Shown here: piece by piece, positions 25,795 through 34,860 of the stretch
Layout of the letters: the number at the start of each line of letters is the position of its first letter
Numbering within the stretch: position 1 is the first letter of the stretch
Origin: Comamonas sp009360615
GTDB taxonomy: Bacteria > Pseudomonadota > Gammaproteobacteria > Burkholderiales > Burkholderiaceae_C
Length of the DNA: 64,000 nt
NCBI RefSeq assembly: GCF_035784015.1
Contig: NZ_JALKOW010000006.1
Reading direction: 5' to 3' (one strand)
The notes under the pieces: generated by a model
The model's input: only the letters and a program-made list of their open reading frames with translations
Database searches by the model: none
What the model was told of the DNA's origin: nothing
Position numbers and translations under genes: made by a program

Positions 25795-26562
25795 TCAAAG
25801 CATCATGCCACCGGAGACCTCGATACGCTGGCCGGTGACCCAGCTGTTGCCTTCGGCCAGCAGGGCGGCGACCGCCGCGCCGACATCGTCGGGGCGCCCC
25901 GCCCGGCCCATGGCGGTCAGTCCGCTGATATGGGCGTTGACCTGTGCATTGTCGCGCACCACGCCGCCACCGAAATCCGTCTCGATGGCGCCAGGCGCGA
26001 TGGTGTTCACGGCGATGCCGCGTGCGCCCAGCTCCCTGGCCAGATAGCGCGTCATCACTTCGATGCCGCCCTTCATCACCGCATAGGCCGCATAGCCTGG
26101 CAAGGTGAAGCGCGCCAGCCCGGACGAGGTATTGATGATGCGCCCGCCGTCCTGGATCAGGGGCAGCAGTTTCTGCGTCAGAAAGAATGCGCCCTTGAGG
26201 TGAATATCGACGAGCAGGTCGAACTGCGCCTCCGTGGTCTCGGCAAACGGTGCCACCAGGCCGATGCCGGCATTGTTCACCAGATAGTCGAGCTGTTCGC
26301 GTTGCCAGGTGTCGGCCAGCACGCTCCTGACGCTGCCGGCAAACGCGGCAAAGCTCTTGCAGTCGCCCACATCCAGGCGCAGCGCCACGGCGCGGCTGCC
26401 CAGCGCCTCGATGCGGGAGACCAGCGCCTGGGCATCGCTCTCGCGGTCCTTGTAAGTGACGATCAGATGAACGCCGAGTTCGGCCAGCTTGAGGGCTTCG
26501 CTACGTCCCAGGCCCCGGCTTGCGCCGGTGATCAATGCGATGCGGGGTGCAGATGCTTGCAT
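25795..26562 (-). CDS. Short-chain dehydrogenase/reductase
   Basis: The 255-residue classical SDR has TGASRGLGRS near residue 13, NNAG near 95, a catalytic Ser in NTSSG near 145 and a YAVMK dyad near 160. The C-terminal half has PGAIETDF and ends in GGMML. It is divergent from a LysR gene 109 bp away, which is the usual arrangement of a LysR regulator with its target. No GGACGATG operator copy lies in this gap, so it is probably outside the main regulon. Confidence 0.9.
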   Translation of the reverse strand: MQASAPRIALITGASRGLGRSEALKLAELGVHLIVTYKDRESDAQALVSRIEALGSRAVALRLDVGDCKSFAAFAGSVRSVLADTWQREQLDYLVNNAGIGLVAPFAETTEAQFDLLVDIHLKGAFFLTQKLLPLIQDGGRIINTSSGLARFTLPGYAAYAVMKGGIEVMTRYLARELGARGIAVNTIAPGAIETDFGGGVVRDNAQVNAHISGLTAMGRAGRPDDVGAAVAALLAEGNSWVTGQRIEVSGGMML

Positions 26563-26632
26563 GTCGGTCTCATGGAGGATGTCAACACGCCAGGACTTTA
26601 GGAGTTCTCCATAAACGAATAAAGACCGACAT
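26561..26632. repeat. 10-bp inverted repeat in divergent promoter
   Basis: ATGTCGGTCT at 26561-26570 is repeated as its exact inverse complement at 26623-26632, flanking the SDR/LysR intergenic region. It may be a LysR binding region, though the 52-base spacing is long and the left arm touches the SDR start codon. Confidence 0.4.
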
Positions 26633-26671
26633 AGATATCACACTGTTCTCTTTAAAAATACAATAAAGCTC

Positions 26672-27598
26672 ATGGACTTCAATGCACTTCATGTGTTCAC
26701 CCGTGTGGCCGAGCGCTCCAGCTTCACACTGGCCGCAGACCAGCTCGGGCTGACCAAGAGCCGTGTGTCGACCGTGGTCCAGCAGCTGGAAAAGCAGCTC
26801 GGAACGCGCCTGCTGCAACGGACCACGCGACATGTAAGGTTGACCGCCGACGGAGAGCAGTTCCTCGAACGCAGCAAGGAGCTGATGGCCGACATGGAGC
26901 AGCTGCAAGCCATGTTCCAGCCCGCCACCAGCGGACTGCGCGGCAGCCTGCGCATCGATATGCCCAACACCCTGGCCCGGGACCTCATCCTTCCGAAACT
27001 GCCTGAGTTCCTCTCGGCCCATCCTTTGCTGGAGGTGGGCATCAGCACCAGCGACCGCCGCGTGGATGTCGTTCAGGAGGGCTTTGACTGTGTGGTGCGC
27101 ATCGGTCCGCTGGCAGATACCGACTTGATCGCCCGCACCATCGGCGCGCTGGAGATGTGCAATCTGGCCAGTCCCGCCTACCTGGAGCGCCACGGCACGC
27201 CCGCAACCCTGGCCGATCTGTCACGCCACCGGATCATTCACTATGCGAACCAGCTCGGCCGTCATGGCGCGGGATGGGAGTACCAGTGCGGCAGGGAGAT
27301 CGCACTGCAGCCCATGCGCTGCGCCCTGGTGGTCAACGGCACGGATGCCTACCAGGCCGCCTGCCTTGCCGGCATCGGCCTGATTCAGGCCCCTGTACGG
27401 GGAGCACGCCATCTGCTCGATCAAGGCCTGCTGGTCGAGGTCATGCCCGACTTCAAGGCCGCGCCCATGCCGGTGTCCCTGCTCTACCCGCATCGCCGAC
27501 AGATGGCGCCACGCGTGACCGCCTTCCTGAACTGGATCACCGAGCTATTACGGCCCCATCTGGCAGGCACGGACGGCGCGCGCTCGCGGGCGGTCTGA
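26672..27598 (+). CDS. LysR-family transcriptional regulator
   Basis: The 308-residue protein has an N-terminal winged helix-turn-helix (about residues 1-60, VAERSSFTLAADQLGLTKS) and a LysR substrate-binding domain (about 90-295). It is divergent from an SDR gene and so probably regulates it. The intergenic region contains a 10-bp inverted repeat. Nothing ties it to the recurrent operator found elsewhere in the window. Confidence 0.93.
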   Translation: MDFNALHVFTRVAERSSFTLAADQLGLTKSRVSTVVQQLEKQLGTRLLQRTTRHVRLTADGEQFLERSKELMADMEQLQAMFQPATSGLRGSLRIDMPNTLARDLILPKLPEFLSAHPLLEVGISTSDRRVDVVQEGFDCVVRIGPLADTDLIARTIGALEMCNLASPAYLERHGTPATLADLSRHRIIHYANQLGRHGAGWEYQCGREIALQPMRCALVVNGTDAYQAACLAGIGLIQAPVRGARHLLDQGLLVEVMPDFKAAPMPVSLLYPHRRQMAPRVTAFLNWITELLRPHLAGTDGARSRAV

Positions 27599-27982
27599 GC
27601 GACAAGCCAGGACGGCGGCGACCGGTGCTTCGCGGACCATCGAAGATGGAGGGAGCATCTGGTGCACGTCGATGCCGGATCCAGGCATTGAAACCGTGAG
27701 AATGCGAACGCATGGCGGGCAGGCAGCGTCTGAATACAGCGCATGGCAGGCGCCGGCAGATGCGGACCTGCATCTTCCGGAACCATGGCTTCTTCGGCTT
27801 CAGGGCAAGCGCGCCCCCCGCTTCGCAAGCAGGTCATAGACCAAGCAAAGCGATGCGAAATCGGCACCGTGCCGGCACCGCAGAATCCGCGTGCCTAGAA
27901 TCGGCGCCTGTGTCGAAAGAACCGTCATGGCCTGCGCCGTGGCCATGAAGGGCTTTCATTCTTGCAACCCACGGTGTTGAAG
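27599..27982. other. Intergenic region without recognised feature
   Basis: About 380 bases between the LysR stop and the GNAT-Rnk start. I see no convincing gene, operator copy or terminator in it. Confidence 0.5.
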
Positions 27983-28894
27983 ATGAACAAGCCTTTCGTA
28001 TCCCTGTGCCCGGAGATCACGCGGGACCATGCACTGAGCCTGGTGGACTGGCTCAACGACGAGGACGTCGTGCGCCACCTCAGCGATTCGCGCCATGTCT
28101 CGCGTCACATAGAGCAGCTCATCGACCGCGTCCGGCTGCCGATACTCACCCACCTCTTCAACCAGGGCGGGCGCTTCTTCATGGTCTACGACCGCAAGGA
28201 CCTGCCCGTGGGCTTTGTGCGCCTGATCAGGAATGGGCAGGACTGCGAGATCGTGCTGGTCATCGGCCAACGCGACCGCTGGGGGCGCAAGCTCGGCGTC
28301 AGTGCCTTGCATGAAGGGATGAAGCGAGCCTTTTTCGACCTGCGCGCCGAAAGACTGATTGCCAGAATCCATGCCGGCAACACGCGCTCGCTCAAGGCGT
28401 TCGCACACAACGGCTTTGTGCTGGAGCACGAGACGCCGGCACTGAAGTGCTACGCGATGACGGCACAGCGCTACCTCCAGCGTCTGCGCGCAGGGGCGTC
28501 GGGCGCGGCGGCCGGAATCTGCATCACGGCCGAGGATCAGGCACGCCTCAGAGACAGGCTTGCCCTGGAATGGGAGTCCCAAGCAGCCGATCTCGAACAT
28601 GAGGTCGAGCGCGCCATGGTGGTCGATGCGCGGCAGATGCAGGGCGATGTGGTCACCATGAACTCCAGGGCCTTGCTGCGCCTCGACGAGCAGAGCGTCG
28701 AAGTGGCCCTGGTCTACCCCGAGGATGCCGATGACGATACCGCAAGCCTGTCGGTTTTCTCGGGCCTGGGCACCGCCATTCTGGGTTGCCGCGAAGGAGA
28801 CCACATCGTCTGGCGGATTCTCGATCGCACCCGACATATCCGGATCGAGAAAGTGCTCTACCAGCCCGAGGCGGCCGGGCACTTCCATCTGTAA
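27983..28894 (+). CDS. GNAT acetyltransferase fused to Rnk/GreA-like domain
   Basis: The 303-residue protein has two parts. Residues about 5-165 are a GNAT N-acetyltransferase domain, with an acetyl-CoA loop QRDRWGRKLG near 98 and NTRSLKAFAHNGF near 133. Residues about 185-300 resemble the C-terminal FKBP-like domain of GreA/Rnk, with segments such as VVTMNSRALLRL and VFSGLGTAILG. Rnk and GreA C-terminal domains bind RNA polymerase. I know of no standard protein with this pair. The ATG at 27983 is preferred over an upstream TTG at 27962; neither has a good ribosome binding site. Confidence 0.78.
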   Translation: MNKPFVSLCPEITRDHALSLVDWLNDEDVVRHLSDSRHVSRHIEQLIDRVRLPILTHLFNQGGRFFMVYDRKDLPVGFVRLIRNGQDCEIVLVIGQRDRWGRKLGVSALHEGMKRAFFDLRAERLIARIHAGNTRSLKAFAHNGFVLEHETPALKCYAMTAQRYLQRLRAGASGAAAGICITAEDQARLRDRLALEWESQAADLEHEVERAMVVDARQMQGDVVTMNSRALLRLDEQSVEVALVYPEDADDDTASLSVFSGLGTAILGCREGDHIVWRILDRTRHIRIEKVLYQPEAAGHFHL

Positions 28895-29056
28895 GCCGGC
28901 TCGGGCCAGGAGCACTCACCGCATTGCCTTGAACAGAAAAAGCAATAGCAGCTCGCGCATTATTTCAATGGATTTCAGATTCAAATATTCTTTCAATCCT
29001 TTTAAATCAAGCGAAGACAGATTCCATATCAGGAGCAGTCAAGCGCCTGACTCTCC

Positions 29057-29434
29057 TCAGACTGCGGCGTGAATATTCTTCTCTCCAAACAAGGCGCGCA
29101 TGCTCACCACCTTGCCCGCGCCATTGAAGCGAAAGTGATCGATGGGCGCGATCACGGTCTTGCGGCCCTGGTGTTCGAAACTGACGGTGAATGCGAAGGC
29201 CGCTTCATCGGCGACCGCGCGCACCTCCTGTGTCAGCGCCACCACCAAAGGCAGCTTGAGCGAGTCGGCGTAGAACGCGCGAATCGCCGCAATGCCGCGC
29301 CGGGGCTCGGTGCCCACGGGGTCTTCCACCGTGGCATCGTCGGCAAACAGTGCGACGATGCCGTCCAGATCACCGGCGTTGAGCGCGGCCACATAGCGAT
29401 GCACAACCGCAGTCATATGTTCAACAGTGTTCAT
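29057..29434 (-). CDS. ksi: Delta5-3-ketosteroid isomerase
   Basis: The 125-residue protein has the same length as C. testosteroni ketosteroid isomerase and matches my memory of that sequence at all but about 14 positions. The catalytic residues are exactly placed: Tyr14 and Asp99 (oxyanion hole) and Asp38 (proton shuttle). It converts delta5-3-ketosteroids to the conjugated delta4 form in the cytoplasm. GGAG lies 6 bases before the ATG. It follows hsdA on the same strand after 108 bp, so the pair may be co-transcribed: HsdA oxidises the 3-hydroxyl and Ksi then moves the double bond. Confidence 0.98.
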   Translation of the reverse strand: MNTVEHMTAVVHRYVAALNAGDLDGIVALFADDATVEDPVGTEPRRGIAAIRAFYADSLKLPLVVALTQEVRAVADEAAFAFTVSFEHQGRKTVIAPIDHFRFNGAGKVVSMRALFGEKNIHAAV

Positions 29435-29542
29435 TTCTGCTCCATCCTTTCAGAATGAGGTGTTCCCGAACAGGGCGGCCCCCGGACCCGTCGAGGCCGG
29501 GCTCCTGTCGTCCGTGCAGGGCCGCACGTCGGCTCAAGGGAA

Positions 29543-30316
29543 TCAGAATCCCGCCGGACGCATCACTGCATCGATACCGCCATCGATCACGATCTGGGCG
29601 CCATGCACATAGCTGGCGGCGTCACTCATGAGAAAGGCGATGACGGATGCCATCTCGGCGGGGTCGGCGCGGCGGCCCAGCGGAGGCACGAACCTGGCAA
29701 TGGATTCGCCGTAGCGCGGGTCCTGCAGCCCTGCCTGCAGCAAAGGCGTTTCGGTCGCACCGGGGGCAATGGTGTTCAGGCGTACGCCGGCCTGTCCCCA
29801 TGCGGCGGCGCGCTTGCGCACGGCCACCGTGAGCGCATTCTTGCTGCCTGCATAGGCCAGGTTGCCGCCCTGCTCCCCTGCCTGTTCGACCATGGCGCGG
29901 GCCTTGTCTTCCTCGCCGGCTTCCAGTGCCGATGCCAGCGGATTCTTGTCGAATGCCAGATGGGCGGAAGCCACCGACGAGATGACGACGGCCGCAGGCT
30001 GCCGGCCTTGCCTGAGCAGCGGCAAAAAGGCATCCAGCAGTTCGGTCGCTCCGAAGTAATTGACCGAAACCACATTGCCGACCCTCTTGGTCTGCGGCCC
30101 CAGGCCAGCACACAGCACCAGGCCGTCCATGCTCTTGCCGCATCGTGCCTGCACATCGGCAACCGCCTGTCTGCGGCCTTCGCACGTCGAGAGGTCTGCG
30201 ATCACTTCTGCATCGCGGACATCGATGCCGACGATCTGGTGGCCTGCCGCTTCCAGGGCCTTGCGCGTGGCCGCGCCGATGCCGGTGGCGCAGCCGCTCA
30301 TCACGATGATGGACAT
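29543..30316 (-). CDS. hsdA: 3-alpha-hydroxysteroid dehydrogenase/carbonyl reductase
   Basis: The 257-residue SDR closely matches C. testosteroni HsdA. Its glycine-rich GCATGIG motif is at residues 8-14, with catalytic Ser114, Tyr155 and Lys159, the last two in a YAGSK motif. It interconverts 3-alpha-hydroxy and 3-keto steroids with NAD(H), which is the entry step for bile acids and androsterone. The ATG follows AAGGAAACAAGAC. It is divergent from the flavin reductase pair; an operator copy lies 67 bp upstream and a TCAAAGCCCA element 38 bp upstream. Confidence 0.98.
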   Translation of the reverse strand: MSIIVMSGCATGIGAATRKALEAAGHQIVGIDVRDAEVIADLSTCEGRRQAVADVQARCGKSMDGLVLCAGLGPQTKRVGNVVSVNYFGATELLDAFLPLLRQGRQPAAVVISSVASAHLAFDKNPLASALEAGEEDKARAMVEQAGEQGGNLAYAGSKNALTVAVRKRAAAWGQAGVRLNTIAPGATETPLLQAGLQDPRYGESIARFVPPLGRRADPAEMASVIAFLMSDAASYVHGAQIVIDGGIDAVMRPAGF

Positions 30317-30353
30317 GTCTTGTTTCCTTGGATCTGGGTTGGGATGGCGCACA

Positions 30354-30363
30354 TCAAAGCCCA
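30354..30363. promoter_or_regulatory. TCAAAGCCCA decamer upstream of hsdA
   Basis: The exact decamer TCAAAGCCCA lies 38 bp upstream of hsdA. I recall, without being able to check, that a decamer like this was reported as a repressor (RepA) operator for hsdA in C. testosteroni. The location relative to the gene may differ from that report. Confidence 0.35.
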
Positions 30364-30382
30364 TCTCGAAAGGTCAGACTAC

Positions 30383-30398
30383 ATGCAAACGGACGATG
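30383..30398 (+). promoter_or_regulatory. Recurrent operator copy 6
   Basis: It reads ATGC-AAAC-GGAC-GATG, with an exact right half. It lies 72 bp before the first flavin reductase and 67 bp from hsdA on the other strand. Confidence 0.68.
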
Positions 30399-30470
30399 TG
30401 ATTCCCCTAGGGAGAACTTACCGTGGCATTTCCTACACTGACGCGAAATCTGCGCGTGAGGAAACCCGCC

Positions 30471-32486
30471 ATGTACCCCCATCTCTTCCAACCCATCACC
30501 ATCGGCCACATCACCCTGAAGAACCGGATTCTGATGGGCTCCATGCATACGGGGCTGGAGGATCAGGCACAGGGTTTCGAAAAGCTGGCGGTCTTCTACA
30601 CCGAACGCGCTCGGGAGGGCCTGCAGCTGATTGTCACCGGCGGCTTCGGCGTCAACGAGTACGCGCTGGGCATGCCCGAGCATGCCGAGTTCTCGACGCT
30701 GTGCACGCCCGAGCAGGCGGCCCGGCATCGCCTCATCACCGACGCCGTGCATGCCGAAGGCTGCCACATTCTCATGCAGGTGCTGCATGTGGGTCGCTAC
30801 GACCATGGCAGCGGCGGCGTCTCCCCCAGCAGCGTGCTCTCCAAGCTCAGCAACCGCAGCTCACGCGAACTCAGCGCCGCCCAGATCGAGCAGATCATTG
30901 CCGACTACGTGCGCTGCGCCTGCCTGGCCCGTGAAGCCGGCTACGACGGCGTGGAGGTCATGGGCGGAGAAGGCTATCTGATCAACCAGTTCCTGGCGCC
31001 GCTGACCAACTTCCGCACCGACGAATGGGGTGGCGACGCCGCCGGCCGCAGCCGCTTTGCACTGCGCATCGTGCAGGGCATACGCGCGGCACTGCCCGAG
31101 AACTTCGTCATCAGCTACCGCCTGTCCCTGATGGACCTGGTCGAGCATGGCAGCCACTGGAAGGAAGTGCTGGAACTGGCCCGCCAGCTGGAAGCCGCCG
31201 GTGTGAATTTGTTCAACACCAGCGTGGGCTGGCATGAGGCGCGCATTCCCACCATTGCCATGATGGTGCCGCGTGCGGCCTTCAGCTGGGCTGCCGAGCA
31301 GCTCAAGCAGGCGGTCGGCGTTCCCGTGGCGGCCAGCAACCGCATCAATACCCCTGAAGTGGCCGACGACCTGATTGCCCTGGGACATGCCGACATGGTG
31401 GCCATGGCCCGCCCCTTTCTGGCCGACCCGGCCTTCGTGCGCAAGGCGCAGGCCGGCCATGACAGCGCCATCAACACCTGCATTGCCTGCAACCAGTCCT
31501 GCCTGGATCGCATCTTCACGCGCCAGCCCGTGAGCTGTCTGGTCAACCCCAGAGCCTGCCGGGAATGGGAATGGCCGCAGGAAAAGGCGGCAATACCGCG
31601 CAAGATCGCCGTGCTCGGTGCGGGCCCGGCGGGACTGGCCTGCGCACGCGAGGCAGCCGACCGGGGCCACAGGGTGACGCTGTTCGAGCCAGGCATCCGC
31701 ATTGGCGGCCAGTTCTTGCTGGCGCAGAAAGTGCCCGGCAAGCAGGAACTGGGCGAGACGCTGCGCTATTTCGAGCATGAAATCCAGCGTCTGGGCATCG
31801 AGCTGCGGCTCAACACCACACCGGACGTTGGCACCTTGAGCGGCTTTGATCATGTGGTCGTGGCCACGGGAGTGGCACCGCGACGCAGCGGCATCGAGGG
31901 CGAGAACAGCGCCAAGGTGGTGGACTATGTCGAGGCATTGCGCAGCCCCCGCTTTGTCGGCGAGCGCGTGGCCATCGTGGGCGCAGGGCCGCTGGGCTTT
32001 GACATGGCCGAGCTGCTGGCCCACCACAAGGCCGACGACGGCAGCGTGGCGGCCTTTGGCCGCGAATGGGGTATCGATCCGGGGCGCGAGCAGCGCGGCG
32101 GTATCAAGGCCGGCGAGAGGGCCGATTCGCCACGCCAGATCTGGCTGCTTCAGCGCAGCAAGACGGCCATGGGCAGCAGCTTGCCCACCACCACGGGCTG
32201 GATTCGCCGCGCCCGGCTCAGGAACAAGAGCGCACGCATGTTCAACGACGTGGAGTACATCCATATCGACGACAACGGCCTGCACCTGCGCATACGTGGC
32301 GAGCAGCGCTGCCTGAGCGTGGACCACATCGTGGTCTGCGCAGGTCAGGAGCCTCACGACCCCTGGTCGCCCAGGCTTGAGGCCCACGACATTGCGCATA
32401 CCGTGATTGGCGGTGCACGCGATGCGCACAAGATTGATGCAGCGAGAGCCATCGAAGAAGGTGCCGAACTCGGCCGCAAACTATAG
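30471..32486 (+). CDS. FadH-like 2,4-dienoyl-CoA reductase (OYE/FeS)
   Basis: The 671-residue protein has the length and layout of FadH. An Old Yellow Enzyme FMN barrel spans about residues 1-340, then 4Fe-4S cysteines in CIACNQSC plus a later Cys (about 335-355). An FAD/NAD(P)-binding part follows, with GAGPAGLACAREAADRG near 382 and GAGPLGFDMAE near 505. The ATG at 30471 is favoured by GAGGAAA upstream and by homologous N-termini (YPHLFQPITIG); an in-frame ATG exists at 30423. It probably reduces a dienoyl- or enoyl-CoA group or steroid C=C bond, and forms an operon with the similar gene 15 bp downstream. Confidence 0.92.
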   Translation: MYPHLFQPITIGHITLKNRILMGSMHTGLEDQAQGFEKLAVFYTERAREGLQLIVTGGFGVNEYALGMPEHAEFSTLCTPEQAARHRLITDAVHAEGCHILMQVLHVGRYDHGSGGVSPSSVLSKLSNRSSRELSAAQIEQIIADYVRCACLAREAGYDGVEVMGGEGYLINQFLAPLTNFRTDEWGGDAAGRSRFALRIVQGIRAALPENFVISYRLSLMDLVEHGSHWKEVLELARQLEAAGVNLFNTSVGWHEARIPTIAMMVPRAAFSWAAEQLKQAVGVPVAASNRINTPEVADDLIALGHADMVAMARPFLADPAFVRKAQAGHDSAINTCIACNQSCLDRIFTRQPVSCLVNPRACREWEWPQEKAAIPRKIAVLGAGPAGLACAREAADRGHRVTLFEPGIRIGGQFLLAQKVPGKQELGETLRYFEHEIQRLGIELRLNTTPDVGTLSGFDHVVVATGVAPRRSGIEGENSAKVVDYVEALRSPRFVGERVAIVGAGPLGFDMAELLAHHKADDGSVAAFGREWGIDPGREQRGGIKAGERADSPRQIWLLQRSKTAMGSSLPTTTGWIRRARLRNKSARMFNDVEYIHIDDNGLHLRIRGEQRCLSVDHIVVCAGQEPHDPWSPRLEAHDIAHTVIGGARDAHKIDAARAIEEGAELGRKL

Positions 32487-32501
32487 GAGACAGCGAGAAA
32501 A

Positions 32502-34628
32502 ATGAACAACCCCCACGCACCCCTGCTGCAGACAGGGCGTATCGGCTCCCTGGAGCTGAAGAACCGCATCGTCATGGCCCCCATGGGCGAGAACTTCGGC
32601 GGCGACGACGGCATCTGCGGCGAACGCACCCAGGCCTACTACGAAGCCAGGGCCCAGGGCGGCACCGGTCTCATCATCATGGGAACGACAGCTATTTCCT
32701 GGCCTTCAGGCACCAGCGAGCCGCACCAGCTGGGTATCTCCAACGACCGCTTCATACCGGGCCTGGCCGAAGTCACGCGCCGCGTCCATGCCCATGGCGG
32801 CAAGATCGCGGTGCAGATCAATCACAGTGGCAAGGTCGCCGCCCACGACCGCGCCTGTGGCCGCGAAATGTGGGTGTCCTCCCTGCCGCCCGACGGCCCG
32901 GTTCACGACGGCATGCGCACCATCACGCCCAAGGAGTTCTCGACCTTTGTCGGCGTCGGCCCCTACCCGGAGCGCTACCGCATCATGGACAAGGCCGATA
33001 TCGCGCAGATGGTGGAGTGGTTTGCCGCTGCGGCCCTGCGCGCCAAGCAGGCCAACTTCGACGCGGTGGAAGTGCATTGCGCGCACAACTACATGGTCGC
33101 CAATTTTCTCTCGCCCTTCTTCAACAGCCGCACCGACGAGTACGGCGGCAGCTACGAGAACCGCAGCCGCCTGCTGCGCGAGGTGCTGACCGCGGTGCGC
33201 GAGCGCGTGGGCCCCGACTATCCGGTCTGGGTACGTCTGGACGCGGAAGAAATGCACACGCCCGGCGGCATCACCATGGACGAGGCACTCAAGACCGCCA
33301 GGCTCTGCGAGGAACTGGGCATGGACGCGATCAGCGTCTCTGCCTATGCCCGCATGCCCACCGGCTCGGCGTTCACCGACGCCCCGATTCCGCAGAAGGA
33401 GAACGCCTACCGCGAATTTGCGCGGCAGTTCAAGCAGGCCGTGAGCCTTCCCATCATCTCGGCCGGGCGCTGGGAGCTTGACGATGCCGCCGATGCGGTG
33501 ACCAGGGGGGAGATCGACTTCGTGGCCATGGGCCGCAAGCTGCTGGCCGAGCCCGACATGGCCAGCAAGCTGCAGGCCAATGCCGCCAAGGACGTGCGTC
33601 CCTGCATCTACTGCTATGCCTGCGTGAGCGAGATCTTCGTCAACCGCGGCATCAAGTGCGCCGTCAATGCGCAGACCGGCCATGAAGCCGTCAGGACCAT
33701 CCGCTTTGCCGAAAAGCCCAAGCATGTGCTGATCGTCGGCGGCGGCCCCTCGGGCATGGAAGCCGCCCGCGTCGCCGCCCTGCGCGGCCACCGCGTGACG
33801 CTGGCAGAGCGCAGCGACCGCCTGGGCGGCACCCTGTTCTTTGCCGCCCTGGCCTACCCTGAAAACGGTCGCCTGCTCGACTATCTGGTCAAACAGATGG
33901 ATCACCCACAAATTCAGGTTCGCCTGAACACCACCGTCGATGCCAAGCTGCTGGCCGAGCTAAAACCCGACGAAATCCTGGTGGGCACCGGCGCCAGGCG
34001 TGCCGCCCCCGCCATCGATGGTGCCCAGCAAAGCCATGTCTGGAGCGGCGACGAGCTGCGCCGCCTGATGACGGGCGACCGCGCCGACGAGATTGCCAAG
34101 GCCAAGCTGAACCTGGCCGAGCGCGCACTGTTCAAGGCCGGCGGCATGCTCAAGGTGACGGACAGCACGGCAGCGATCCAGAATCTGTCCAAGCTGTGGA
34201 TGCCCCTGGGCAAGCGCGTGGTCATCATCGGCGCAGGTCTGGTTGGTCTGGAACTGGCCGAGTTCCTGCTCGATCGCGGCCGCGAAGTCACCGTGCTGGA
34301 CCCCGGCACCCACCCCGGCACCGAGCTGGCCATCGTGCGCCGCTGGCGCGTGTACGACGCCGTGAAGAACCATGGCAAGCTGCTGATGCAGTCCAGCGTC
34401 AAGCGCATAGACAGCAAGGACGTCGTCTGGACGGACAAGAAAGGCGAGGAATACCGCACGCCCGCCGACTCCGTGGTGCTGGCCATTGGCGCCGAAGCCG
34501 ATTCCAGCGTCGCCGAGCAGTTGCAAGCCCTTACCCGGACTCCCGTGCGCCGGATCGGGGACTGCCAGGACCTGGGCTATATCGAGGGCGCCATGCATTC
34601 GGGCCATCAGGCCGGGCGCGAAGTCTGA
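32502..34628 (+). CDS. OYE/FeS flavoenzyme, BaiCD/BaiH-like
   Basis: The 708-residue enzyme has the same three-part architecture as its neighbour. There is an FMN barrel (about 1-350), a 4Fe-4S site in CIYCYACVSE plus a later Cys (about 365-385), and two dinucleotide-binding motifs, GGGPSGMEAARVAALRG near 412 and GAGLVGLELAEFLLDRG near 578. It resembles the BaiCD/BaiH family of bile-acid C=C oxidoreductases at least as much as FadH. GGAGA lies 11 bases before the ATG. Two tandem, non-identical members suggest different ring positions or stereochemistry. The substrate is inferred. Confidence 0.9.
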   Translation: MNNPHAPLLQTGRIGSLELKNRIVMAPMGENFGGDDGICGERTQAYYEARAQGGTGLIIMGTTAISWPSGTSEPHQLGISNDRFIPGLAEVTRRVHAHGGKIAVQINHSGKVAAHDRACGREMWVSSLPPDGPVHDGMRTITPKEFSTFVGVGPYPERYRIMDKADIAQMVEWFAAAALRAKQANFDAVEVHCAHNYMVANFLSPFFNSRTDEYGGSYENRSRLLREVLTAVRERVGPDYPVWVRLDAEEMHTPGGITMDEALKTARLCEELGMDAISVSAYARMPTGSAFTDAPIPQKENAYREFARQFKQAVSLPIISAGRWELDDAADAVTRGEIDFVAMGRKLLAEPDMASKLQANAAKDVRPCIYCYACVSEIFVNRGIKCAVNAQTGHEAVRTIRFAEKPKHVLIVGGGPSGMEAARVAALRGHRVTLAERSDRLGGTLFFAALAYPENGRLLDYLVKQMDHPQIQVRLNTTVDAKLLAELKPDEILVGTGARRAAPAIDGAQQSHVWSGDELRRLMTGDRADEIAKAKLNLAERALFKAGGMLKVTDSTAAIQNLSKLWMPLGKRVVIIGAGLVGLELAEFLLDRGREVTVLDPGTHPGTELAIVRRWRVYDAVKNHGKLLMQSSVKRIDSKDVVWTDKKGEEYRTPADSVVLAIGAEADSSVAEQLQALTRTPVRRIGDCQDLGYIEGAMHSGHQAGREV

Positions 34629-34650
34629 AGCCACTGACCGAAGAGCCGAG

Positions 34651-34680
34651 ACCGCCTGCAAGCATGAGCCCGCAGGCGGT
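34651..34680 (+). terminator. Weak terminator after flavin reductases
   Basis: A 9-bp perfect stem (ACCGCCTGC / GCAGGCGGT) with a 12-base loop lies 22 bp after the stop. Only an interrupted T run follows, so termination may be partial. Confidence 0.5.
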
Positions 34681-34860
34681 TGTTCGTAAACACTACGGCA
34701 GGCAGTGTCGGCCTTTTGCCGCTGGTCGCCAGTTGGTCTTCCACGAGCAACAGCAAGCAGGAGACAGTCACCGGGCTGCGTCCAGCCGCAAGCCACCGAT
34801 CCAGGCCAGCAGTCCTATACTTTTGCGGGTCCGTCACCTCACGTTCCAAGAATCGACCCA

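Noticed and set aside
26561..26632. Inverted repeat considered as an insertion-sequence end pair
   Set aside because: Only 72 bp across, no target duplication and no transposase; a regulatory or chance repeat is likelier.
29057..29434. Ksi considered as a generic SnoaL-like protein
   Set aside because: Exact length and Tyr14/Asp38/Asp99 placement identify it as ketosteroid isomerase.
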